Assembly: GCA_015163925.1 (NCBI GenBank)
Contig: JAAOIF010000077.1
Location: forward strand, 1 to 5,665
DNA: 5,665 bases
Direction of reading: 5' to 3'
DNA from: Candidatus Thioglobus sp.
GTDB lineage: Bacteria > Pseudomonadota > Gammaproteobacteria > PS1 > Pseudothioglobaceae
Shown: positions 1-5,632 of the stretch, piece by piece
Layout of the letters: the number at the start of each line of letters is the position of its first letter
Numbering within the stretch: the first letter of the stretch is position 1
The notes under the pieces: generated by a model
The model's database searches: none
What the model saw: the letters and a program-made list of their open reading frames with translations, nothing else
Told to the model about the DNA's origin: nothing
Program-made: the position numbers and the translations under genes

Positions 1-96
1 GTGGTCGGAATTAACGACCTTTTAGACAATGATTATTTGGCATATATGCTGAAATATGACACAGCGCATGGGCGATTTGGCAGTCAAATAATATAG
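1..96 (+). pseudogene. GAPDH (gapA-like) internal fragment, truncated on both sides
   Basis: Reading from base 1, the frame gives VVGIND followed by [14 protein letters not shown] and TAHGRF, then GSQII and a TAG stop at 94-96. The first 26 residues align from memory almost residue for residue with about positions 29-54 of E. coli type I glyceraldehyde-3-phosphate dehydrogenase, the end of the first beta-alpha unit of the NAD-binding domain. The 5' end is cut by the window edge. The 3' end is a real break: after HGRF the homology ceases and a stop follows five codons later, so the catalytic Cys domain (family length about 330 residues) is absent. The piece cannot encode an active enzyme. It ends 14 bases before the cupin start, so it may be a rearrangement scar, a decayed duplicate or a misassembled contig end. 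The family assignment is secure; the reason for the break is not. Confidence 0.8.
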
Positions 97-110
97 GAAA
101 TAAAACAATC

Positions 111-476
111 ATGTCTAAAAGCACAATTACTTATTGGAATACTCTTGATAAAAGCCATGACAAATGGGAAATAATTGAGGATTCTGATGGACAACTTGAG
201 CAGTTGACACTTGCCATTGATGAGCAAAATGGCGATTACACGCGCTTAACTCGCTTCAAAGCAAACACAGACACAAAATCATTTGGTGCGAAAAGTCATA
301 ATTATCCAGAAGAGATTATGATTATTCAGGGCCGCCTATACGACAAGGCATTTAATAAATGGTTAGAACAAGGGGATTACGCCAGTCGCCCTCCAGGTGA
401 AGTGCATGGGCCATTTATTGCTGAAGAAGAGTGTATAGTTTTAGAAATGTCATACCCAAGTCAAGCCATTGAATAA
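111..476 (+). CDS. Small cupin-domain protein (ChrR-like cupin family)
   Basis: This 121-residue protein is a complete single-domain cupin, probably cytosolic, since no signal peptide or membrane segment is visible. Cupin motif 1 is GAKSHNYPEEIMIIQG (residues 59-74), with His63 and Glu67/68 as likely metal ligands; the first His of the usual HxH is Lys61. Motif 2 is GDYASRPPGEVHGPF (88-102), with His99. The RPPGEVHGPF stretch followed by a short acidic segment and a final VLEMSYP strand is typical of stand-alone proteins related to the cupin of the ChrR anti-sigma factor. No zinc-binding anti-sigma domain is present, so I do not propose sigma-factor control. The substrate is unknown. The ATG at 111 is preceded by AGGAA at 95-99, spaced rather far for a ribosome binding site. 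The gene is convergent with the DoxX gene, with 18 bases between the two stops. Confidence 0.75.
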   Translation: MSKSTITYWNTLDKSHDKWEIIEDSDGQLEQLTLAIDEQNGDYTRLTRFKANTDTKSFGAKSHNYPEEIMIIQGRLYDKAFNKWLEQGDYASRPPGEVHGPFIAEEECIVLEMSYPSQAIE

Positions 477-494
477 TGCGCAAATCACCATTAA

Positions 495-872
495 TTATTT
501 GCCATCTAAGCTAAATTTTCCGGCGCCAGTTGCTGCTAAAATCAGCAAGCCGCCAATCATTGACAATTCTTTCATAAAAACATTGCCAAACCATTCGTGA
601 AATATTAGCGCTGTGGCAACGGTAAATATCGCCAAAGCCAGAGCGGCAATGCGAGTTTGAAAGCCCACAATCACCGCCAGACCAGCAAATAATTTAATGC
701 CAAAACCAATCCAAACCAAAAACGCCGGCACGGCAATTAGTCCTCCATTTTCGGCAAAACCAATCGGCAAACTGCCAGATAATAAACCGAATCCGCCAAT
801 AAAATAAATCAACACTAACAAAACCCGCCCGACCAGCAAGGTGTAAGGGCAATTATCCATTTTTTCTAACAT
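495..872 (-). CDS. DoxX family integral membrane protein
   Basis: A 125-residue, strongly hydrophobic protein with four predicted membrane helices, at about residues 12-34, 47-70, 73-91 and 101-116. Its layout matches the DoxX family: an N-terminal GRVLLVLIYFIGG helix, a FHEWF loop (91-95), a Lys before the last GGLL-containing helix, and the C-terminal GAGKFSLD signature. Length is normal for DoxX. Family members are inner-membrane proteins often linked to redox or oxidative-stress functions, but a precise role cannot be read from the sequence. The start at 872 is chosen over a later Met at codon 5 because of the strong Shine-Dalgarno upstream. The gene follows alkC on the same strand with a 76-base gap, so it could be the third gene of an ftsY-alkC-doxX unit or have its own promoter. 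Confidence 0.8.
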   Translation of the reverse strand: MLEKMDNCPYTLLVGRVLLVLIYFIGGFGLLSGSLPIGFAENGGLIAVPAFLVWIGFGIKLFAGLAVIVGFQTRIAALALAIFTVATALIFHEWFGNVFMKELSMIGGLLILAATGAGKFSLDGK

Positions 873-876
873 ATTC

Positions 877-884
877 TTCTCCTC
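877..884 (-). promoter_or_regulatory. Strong Shine-Dalgarno for the DoxX gene
   Basis: On the minus strand GAGGAGAA lies 4-6 bases upstream of the ATG at 872-870, depending on which core is counted. It is a near-ideal ribosome binding site and fixes the DoxX start. The other genes here have weak or no such element, so this gene is probably translated independently rather than by coupling to alkC. Confidence 0.75.
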
Positions 885-948
885 AAATTATTCAAAATTA
901 TTCTACCAGCATTTTTCCAACAAAATCATCTTATTTTCCGCCAGATTA

Positions 949-2085
949 TTACAAAAATCGCAAGCAAAAACTTTGTTTTGCGAATATTTCACCGTTAATT
1001 TGCAAGTGTATTTGATAATTGCCAAAGTGCAATTTTTTAGTGGTCATAGCCTTAAATAAGTGTTTCTTTTTGATTAAAACTGACTCATTTTCTTGGAGTA
1101 TTATTTTTTTAATTTTGAATACTTTTGCAGATATTTTTTTGCCCTTTGACGGGTAAATAATTTTGTAATCAAGCATCAGATTTTGCGTTTTTTGTAATAT
1201 TTTTGATGTAATTTGAAACGAGAATTGCAGATAATCGCCTAAATAAATTTGCTTATTATTGAGTTTAAAATCACTCACAAAAATGGCTGGATTAGCCTGA
1301 TAGCCAAGTAATTTTAGTGCCGGAATATTGCCTTGTTTGACCAAAGTTCTGAGCGCGTGACGGGTTAAAAAATCCATTTCTTTTTGATTTATTTGCTTAT
1401 TTTCTAAGTGCCATTTTTGCAATGTTTTTATAACTAAATCGGCATCAAATTTAGCAATATCGTTTAGGTGATTTGCCACCGAGCGCACGACAAATCGCGT
1501 ATTGTCAAAATACAATTCATCCAAAATCTGAATTGATTTTTGATAGTCAAAATCAATGCTAATTGACCAAGGCAATTTTGGGCGCAAACCTTCGGATGCC
1601 AGCCGGCGCTGATGATAATTTTTCGAGCGTGAGATTGTTTGCATAAAGGCAAATGTTTGCTGCGGATATTGATTGATAAAATAGCGTATAGAATCTTCTG
1701 CGCTAAAGCGTTTGGTGATTTTGGCTAAAGCATTTAGTGATAAATTTAAGTGGCGATTTTCCAAGCCATTAGCGGCAATAAAATCAGCCAAAGGGGCAAA
1801 AATATAATCGCCAAAATCGCCATCGGTTTTGGCGGCATCTAATTCATCAGGCAAGGATAATAAAATGATATTTAATGCTGCCTCAAACTCATTCGGCAAG
1901 TGTTTTTCCAAGTGTTTTCTGATGCAACTGATGCGTTGTTTGAGTGCTAAATTTGGAAATTGCTGGAGGATTTGTTGGGTAAATTTCCGCTCTTTAAATT
2001 CAGGGTAAGCCGCTTTAATTAGTGCTGCTAAATAGGCAACTTTTTTGCGATTAAATAGTGCATCTTTGAGGGAAAATTTTGCCAT
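949..2085 (-). CDS. alkC: AlkC-type DNA alkylation repair glycosylase with C-terminal Ig-like domain
   Basis: The 378-residue protein belongs to the AlkC branch (COG4335) of HEAT-repeat DNA glycosylases, which excise cationic bases such as 3-methyladenine (and 3-methylcytosine for AlkC) without flipping the base. The first 260 residues are helical HEAT-like repeats. They contain the family blocks RRLASEGLRPKLPWS (160-174), VVRSVANHLNDIAK (199-212) and TRHALRTLVKQG (241-252). Residues from about 265 to the end are beta-rich and Lys-rich, as expected for the Ig-like DNA-contacting domain of the longer AlkC subtype. An upstream TTG at 2094 would add three residues (MLL); I prefer the ATG at 2085, where the family-like N-terminus begins. 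Neither start has a clear Shine-Dalgarno. The start is 12 bases past the ftsY stop, suggesting cotranscription and translational coupling. No Ada-like regulatory element is visible. Confidence 0.85.
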   Translation of the reverse strand: MAKFSLKDALFNRKKVAYLAALIKAAYPEFKERKFTQQILQQFPNLALKQRISCIRKHLEKHLPNEFEAALNIILLSLPDELDAAKTDGDFGDYIFAPLADFIAANGLENRHLNLSLNALAKITKRFSAEDSIRYFINQYPQQTFAFMQTISRSKNYHQRRLASEGLRPKLPWSISIDFDYQKSIQILDELYFDNTRFVVRSVANHLNDIAKFDADLVIKTLQKWHLENKQINQKEMDFLTRHALRTLVKQGNIPALKLLGYQANPAIFVSDFKLNNKQIYLGDYLQFSFQITSKILQKTQNLMLDYKIIYPSKGKKISAKVFKIKKIILQENESVLIKKKHLFKAMTTKKLHFGNYQIHLQINGEIFAKQSFCLRFL

Positions 2086-2097
2086 TAGCAGCAAATT

Positions 2098-3039
2098 TTA
2101 GTCAAATAAAGCATTAATAAATTCTGCTGAATTAAATTCCTTGAGGTCGTCAATCCCTTCTCCAACGCCGATGTAGCGGATTGGAAGCTTGACCTCAGCG
2201 CTAATTGCAAACAGAACTCCGCCCTTGGCCGTGCCGTCTAATTTGGTAATACTAACGGAATTTAGCCCGATAGTTTGGTGAAATTCAAGCGCCTGATTAA
2301 CCGCATTTTGCCCAGAATTTCCATCAATAATTAGCATGGTTTCATGCGGTGCGGCGGCGTTGTGCTTGCTGAGGACGCGTTTAATTTTCTCCAATTCTTG
2401 CATTAAATTGCCCTGAGTGTGCAGCCGGCCGGCGGTATCGGCAATTAAAATATCAATATTTTTGGCTTTAGCAGATTCGTAAGCATCAAAAATTACTGAG
2501 GCGGAATCGCTGCCAGAGCCTTGCGAAATCACCGGAATTTTGTTGCGTTGCCCCCAGATTTTCAGCTGTTCAACCGCGGCGGCGCGGAAAGTGTCGCCGG
2601 CGGCAAGCATTACACTTTTGCCCTGATTTTGCAAGGTTTTGGCTAATTTGCCGATGGTTGTAGTTTTGCCAGCGCCGTTAATTCCGACCACTAAAATCAC
2701 AAAAGTTTCATTAATATTAGTGTCAAGCCGGCTGTTTTCTGGCAGTAATTTTGCTAATTCATTTTTCACAAATTGATACAAATCCTCCGAGTTTTTTAGT
2801 GTTTTTCTGGAGGCATTTTGAGTTACTAATTGTAATAATTTAGCAGTTGTGGAAATTCCCACATCAGCAGTAATTAAAAGGGTTTCCAGCTCTTCTAATA
2901 ACTTTTTATCAATTTGTTTTTTGCCTAATAATAAGGCTGATAATCCGCCTCCGAGCTTGCTTTTGGATTGGCTTAATTTATCTTTGAGTGAGGCAGATTT
3001 TGACGGTTTGGACGGGTCTTTTTTGAGGAAATTAAACAC
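2098..3039 (-). CDS. ftsY: Signal recognition particle receptor FtsY
   Basis: FtsY is the membrane-associated GTPase that receives SRP-ribosome-nascent-chain complexes and hands them to the Sec translocon. This 313-residue form is complete. A short Lys/Ser-rich N-terminus (about 1-40) replaces the long acidic A domain of E. coli FtsY. The N domain follows with LLITADVG (54-61), then the G domain with the P-loop GINGAGKTTT (119-128), the DTFRAAAVEQL block (149-159), DTAGRLHTQGNLMQEL (201-216), the guanine-specificity TKLDGTAKGG (265-274) and the closing GVGEGIDDLKEF (291-302). The block usually written DAxxGQN is here DGNSGQN (239-245), with Gly for Ala. The start is a GTG at 3039 giving MFNFLKK, a typical FtsY beginning, but with no obvious Shine-Dalgarno. 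The gene is divergent from msrP across 88 bases and is followed closely by alkC. Confidence 0.97.
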   Translation of the reverse strand: MFNFLKKDPSKPSKSASLKDKLSQSKSKLGGGLSALLLGKKQIDKKLLEELETLLITADVGISTTAKLLQLVTQNASRKTLKNSEDLYQFVKNELAKLLPENSRLDTNINETFVILVVGINGAGKTTTIGKLAKTLQNQGKSVMLAAGDTFRAAAVEQLKIWGQRNKIPVISQGSGSDSASVIFDAYESAKAKNIDILIADTAGRLHTQGNLMQELEKIKRVLSKHNAAAPHETMLIIDGNSGQNAVNQALEFHQTIGLNSVSITKLDGTAKGGVLFAISAEVKLPIRYIGVGEGIDDLKEFNSAEFINALFD

Positions 3040-3096
3040 AATTAATTTAGCGTGGCAAAAGTATGATTTTACGCAAATTTTGCTATATTTGAGATG

Positions 3097-3102
3097 TATA
3101 AT
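3097..3102 (+). promoter_or_regulatory. Probable -10 element for the msrP-msrQ-peptidase operon
   Basis: A perfect TATAAT lies in the 88-base divergent region, 25 bases before the msrP ATG, which would put the transcript start near 3108-3110 and leave a leader of about 20 bases. No good -35 hexamer is seen at 16-18 base spacing (about 3073-3080 is A/T-rich), and the upstream TG abuts the hexamer rather than being one base away, so it is not a canonical extended -10. An activator may be needed. A convincing ftsY promoter on the other strand could not be picked. Confidence 0.5.
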
Positions 3103-3127
3103 GGGCTAATTTTATGGGTATTTTAGT

Positions 3128-4099
3128 ATGAAAAAAATCACTGAACACCATATTACTGATGAAAAATATTACCTTAATCGCCGTAAATTTATCTCCAGCG
3201 GCTTAGGTTTGACGGCTACAATCGGCGCTGGCGCTGGCGGTTTGTTACTGGCAAATTCAAGCAATTCGGCAGAACGCACAAAGGGCGGCAGCTTGCTTGA
3301 TAAAGTCAAAATGACCGATTACGGCAAGGGCTTAAAACCGCATTCCTTCAAGCAAATTAGCAATTATAATAATTTTTATGAGTTCGGCACCGGCAAGCGT
3401 GACCCCGCCAAAAACGCCCACACTCTCAAGCCTAAGCCTTGGCACATAAAGGTTTCCGGCGAATGCTTGAAAAAAGGCAATTACGATTTGGAGGATTTTA
3501 TTGCTCCATATCAGTTGGAACAACGCATTTATCGCTTCCGCTGCGTGGAGGCGTGGTCAATGATAATTCCTTGGGTGGGCGTGCCTTTGGCGAGTGTGCT
3601 GAAGAGTTTTGAGCCGACTTCAAAGGCAAAATATGTGGTGTTTGAAACCTTGCTGGACCCTGAGCAAATGCCTTGGCAGAAGCGTCCGATTTTGAACTGG
3701 CCTTACACCGAAGGGCTGACGATTGCTGAGGCGATGAACCCTTTGAGCCTGCTGGCAGTTGGCTTGTATGGCAAGGTTTTGCCGAATCAAAATGGCGCTC
3801 CGATACGGCTGGTGGTGCCGTGGAAATATGGTTTTAAAAACATTAAATCCATTGTATCTATCAATTTTTCTGAGACTCAGCCGATAAATACTTGGCAGGA
3901 CCAAGCGGCAAAAGAGTATGGATTTTATGCAAATGTTAATCCGAATGTGGACCATCCGCGCTGGTCTCAGGCGCGTGAGAGGGTGATTGGAGGAGGCAGT
4001 TTTTTCGCCCCAGAAAAACGCAAAACCGAACTTTTTAACGGCTATAAAGACGAAGTTTCACACCTGTATGCCGGCGTGGATTTGCGCAAAAATTACTAA
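3128..4099 (+). CDS. msrP: Protein-methionine-sulfoxide reductase catalytic subunit MsrP (YedY)
   Basis: MsrP is the periplasmic molybdenum enzyme that reduces methionine sulfoxide in oxidised envelope proteins, taking electrons from membrane MsrQ. The protein is 323 residues, near the family's usual length (E. coli about 334). A twin-arginine signal, NRRKFISSGLGLTA at 17-30, precedes a Gly/Ala-rich hydrophobic stretch ending near residue 48, so export is by Tat with the cofactor already bound. The molybdenum-ligating cysteine is Cys139 in YRFRCVEAWSMIIPW (135-149). Other hallmark blocks are PTSKAKYVVFETL, QNGAPIRLVVPWKYGFK, IKSIVSINF, YGFYANVNP, VDHPRWSQA, and a C-terminal LFNGYKDEVSHLYAGVDLR. 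No key element is missing. The gene opens a tight operon with msrQ five bases downstream. The Shine-Dalgarno is weak. Confidence 0.97.
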   Translation: MKKITEHHITDEKYYLNRRKFISSGLGLTATIGAGAGGLLLANSSNSAERTKGGSLLDKVKMTDYGKGLKPHSFKQISNYNNFYEFGTGKRDPAKNAHTLKPKPWHIKVSGECLKKGNYDLEDFIAPYQLEQRIYRFRCVEAWSMIIPWVGVPLASVLKSFEPTSKAKYVVFETLLDPEQMPWQKRPILNWPYTEGLTIAEAMNPLSLLAVGLYGKVLPNQNGAPIRLVVPWKYGFKNIKSIVSINFSETQPINTWQDQAAKEYGFYANVNPNVDHPRWSQARERVIGGGSFFAPEKRKTELFNGYKDEVSHLYAGVDLRKNY

Positions 4100-4104
4100 T
4101 TTTT

Positions 4105-4680
4105 ATGAGCATTTCTTGGCAAAAACCATTACTATTTATATTGCTTTTAGCCCCATTCTTACAGCTTTTATTTGATATTTTTGCAGGTAATTTAATTGAC
4201 CCGATTGAGGAAATTACCAACCCGACCGGGCAGTGGGCGTTTAGGTTTTTGCTGCTGAGTTTGCTGATTACTCCGCTGAATAAAATCACCCCATTTTCCA
4301 TTATCAAATATCGGCGAATGATTGGCGTTTTTTGCTTTTTTTATGCCAGTTTGCATTTGAGTATTTTCCTGATTGACCAGCAGTTTAGCTTGGAATATAT
4401 TTTGGAAGATGTTGTCAAGCGCCCCTATATTACTATTGGTTTTAGTGGATTTATTTTGCTATTTTTGCTGGCGGCAACTTCAACCAATAAAATGGTAAAA
4501 CGCTTGGGAAAACGCTGGAAAAAACTGCATAAAATGATTTATTTAATTGCCATTTTGGCGACCGTGCATTTTTACTGGCAAGCCAAGTCGGCAACTGATA
4601 TTGAGCCGCTGATTTATGCGATTATTACCTTATTACTACTGGGTTTTAGAGTGAATTGGAAAAAATGGCTCAAGCATTAA
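4105..4680 (+). CDS. msrQ: Heme-binding membrane subunit MsrQ (YedZ)
   Basis: MsrQ is the inner-membrane b-type heme protein that passes quinone- or flavin-derived electrons to MsrP. The 191-residue protein has about six hydrophobic segments and belongs to the ferric-reductase-like transmembrane superfamily. Visible family marks are NPTGQWAFRFLLLSL (39-53), KYRRMIGV (68-75), the first heme-ligand His84 in FYASLHLSIF, LAATSTNKM (122-130), and His142 and His155 in WKKLHKMIYLIAILATVHF (138-156). The three-histidine spacing closely matches that of the E. coli protein as I remember it. It is slightly shorter than E. coli MsrQ (211). The ATG lies five bases after the msrP stop with no Shine-Dalgarno, so translation is probably coupled. 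The 3' end overlaps the downstream peptidase gene. Confidence 0.95.
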   Translation: MSISWQKPLLFILLLAPFLQLLFDIFAGNLIDPIEEITNPTGQWAFRFLLLSLLITPLNKITPFSIIKYRRMIGVFCFFYASLHLSIFLIDQQFSLEYILEDVVKRPYITIGFSGFILLFLLAATSTNKMVKRLGKRWKKLHKMIYLIAILATVHFYWQAKSATDIEPLIYAIITLLLLGFRVNWKKWLKH

Positions 4681-5336
4681 TTTTTGTTATTTTTACTACT
4701 TTTTCCACTTTTTCCATTGCTGAAATTGAGGATTTTGGGGTAACAAAATCAACCCTTGAAAACGGATTGAAAATTATTGTTAAGGTTGATAATCGGGCTC
4801 CGGTTTTCATTTCTCAGCTTTGGTACAAGGTGGGTTCAAGTGATGAACACAGCGGTTTAACTGGCATTTCGCATATGTTGGAGCATATGATGTTTAAGGG
4901 CAGCAGCAAATATCCGGCTGGTGAATTTTCCAAAATTATTGCTAAAAATGGCGGCACTGATAACGCTTTTACTTCCCGAGATTACAGCGCTTATTACCAA
5001 AAAATGCACAAGTCAAAATTGGCACTTTCGCTGGAATTGGAAGCCGACCGAATGCAAAATTTAGTGTTGCAGAAAACTGAGTTTGAAAAGGAAAGAAAAG
5101 TGGTAATTGAAGAGCGCCGGCTGCGGATTGAGGATAATCCAAACGCCAAGGTTTATGAGCATTTGCAGCTGATTTCGTTTGCTCAAAACAGCGGATATTA
5201 TGCGCCGATTATTGGCTTTCAAAACGACATTGGGGGGGTTTTTCTACAAATACCACTACTAGAGCATACGCTAATAATACGCGTTGCATCAGAGATGCCA
5301 GCATTACTATCACAGTTGCAGCCCCACCGGTTGTAA
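4665..5336 (+). CDS. M16 family zinc peptidase, 3'-truncated and joined to foreign sequence
   Basis: The N-terminal half of an M16 (pitrilysin/processing-peptidase type) zinc metalloprotease. From the ATG at 4665 a signal peptide is likely (MAQALIFVIFTTFSTFSIA, cleavage near residue 19), implying a periplasmic location. The inverted zinc motif HMLEH gives His70, Glu73 and His74, and Glu150 in VVIEERRLR is the third ligand, at the usual spacing. Homology continues to PIIGFQNDI (181-189, ending near base 5231) and then stops; family members run to about 430-460 residues. The remaining 34 codons to the TAA at 5334-5336 are an out-of-frame reading of the Ig-like fragment that follows. A TTG at 4656 would add three residues. 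The gene overlaps msrQ by 16 bases, indicating an operon. M16 genes beside ftsY are known in proteobacteria such as Pseudomonas. The missing C-terminal half would leave this product inactive. Confidence 0.88.
   Translation: MAQALIFVIFTTFSTFSIAEIEDFGVTKSTLENGLKIIVKVDNRAPVFISQLWYKVGSSDEHSGLTGISHMLEHMMFKGSSKYPAGEFSKIIAKNGGTDNAFTSRDYSAYYQKMHKSKLALSLELEADRMQNLVLQKTEFEKERKVVIEERRLRIEDNPNAKVYEHLQLISFAQNSGYYAPIIGFQNDIGGVFLQIPLLEHTLIIRVASEMPALLSQLQPHRL
5232..5243. other. Junction between M16 peptidase and Ig-like protein fragment, at a G7T5 homopolymer
   Basis: Seven G followed by five T sit exactly where M16 homology ends (last matching residue Ile189 at 5229-5231) and the Ig-like frame becomes recognisable. 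The reading frame shifts here from that of the peptidase to that of the Ig-like protein. Base usage also changes: line 5341-5400 is 50% G+C against 37% for line 4501-4560. No inverted terminal repeats or target duplications are evident. Confidence 0.65.
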
Positions 5337-5632
5337 ATGTCCCAGTCGCCTCAGTTTCCATAACTTCTGCTAATACCGTAGAGGTTGGAACTGACCTCAC
5401 TTTAGAGGCAACTGTGTCGCCGAACGATGCCACTGACCCAGACCTAACTTGGGCAATTACTAATGCTGGCTCAACTGGTGCTACTTTAAGCAATGGAAAT
5501 GTGCTTTCCACCACTGCCGCCGGTGAGGTAATTGTTACTGCCACAGCAGACGGACAGACCGACCAGCAAACTATTACAATTACTGCCCCAGCGCCTACAA
5601 ATGTCCCAGTTGCTTCAATTACCATCACCTGA
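5240..5632 (+). CDS. Fragment of a tandem bacterial Ig-like (BIG2-type) surface protein, no start
   Basis: The open frame lacks any credible start and is part of a larger extracellular protein. About 21 residues (FSTNTTTRAYANNTRCIRD region) come first and are probably the tail of a preceding domain; RCIRD recalls the end of FISUMP-type domains, but an Ig-like tail is equally possible. Then come ASITITVAAPP, a linker, and one full Ig-like domain from VPVASVSIT (about 5342) through VEVGTDLTLEATVSPNDA, LTWAITNAG, ATLSNGNVL, AGEVIVTATADG and QQTITIT (about 5584). A second domain begins with APTNVPVASITIT and is cut by the TGA at 5630-5632. Such domains build adhesins and other cell-surface proteins. 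A later internal ATG at 5414 is mid-domain and not a real start. The Thr/Ala/Val-rich composition and higher G+C differ from the neighbouring genes, so this sequence probably does not belong next to the peptidase gene. Confidence 0.7.
   Translation, partial: FSTNTTTRAYANNTRCIRDASITITVAAPPVVNVPVASVSITSANTVEVGTDLTLEATVSPNDATDPDLTWAITNAGSTGATLSNGNVLSTTAAGEVIVTATADGQTDQQTITITAPAPTNVPVASITIT
5321..5365 (+). repeat. Inter-domain repeat of Ig-like protein, copy 1
   Basis: This segment encodes APPVVNVPVASVSIT, the linker and first strand of the complete Ig-like domain. It matches the segment at 5585-5629 at 34 of 45 bases, including an identical 12-mer AAATGTCCCAGT at 5335-5346. The two copies are 264 bases (88 codons) apart, in the same frame, which sets the domain period. 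Confidence 0.75.
5585..5629 (+). repeat. Inter-domain repeat of Ig-like protein, copy 2
   Basis: Second copy of the linker plus first strand (APAPTNVPVASITIT), with the shared 12-mer at 5599-5610. Its end coincides with the loss of the Ig-like pattern and with the TGA at 5630, so the next domain is broken off at its first strand. Repeats of this kind commonly confuse short-read assembly. Confidence 0.75.

Noticed and set aside
480..502. Inverted repeat GCAAAT / ATTTGC between the convergent cupin and DoxX genes, considered as a bidirectional terminator
   Set aside because: The stem is only six base pairs with an 11-base loop, is A/T-rich and has no T-run on either side. It also overlaps the end of the DoxX gene.
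885..903. Direct repeat AAATTATTC twice upstream of DoxX, considered as an operator
   Set aside because: It is A/T-only apart from one base and only two copies are present, which is expected by chance in this composition. A TAGAAT at 905-900 on the minus strand has no -35 partner.
2083..2094. TTG at 2094 as the start of alkC
   Set aside because: It adds only MLL before a normal ATG at 2085, has no Shine-Dalgarno, and the family-like N-terminus begins at the ATG.
3620..3955. Minus-strand open frame of 111 codons inside msrP
   Set aside because: Antisense shadow of a well-conserved gene, with no family resemblance.
4656..4667. TTG at 4656 as the start of the M16 peptidase
   Set aside because: The ATG at 4665 gives a cleaner signal peptide and has GGA just upstream; the TTG adds only MEK.
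5209..5628. Minus-strand open frame of 139 codons opposite the Ig-like fragment
   Set aside because: It is a Val/Ala/Thr-rich antisense shadow of a Thr/Ala-rich coding region and crosses the junction; the plus strand has a recognisable domain.
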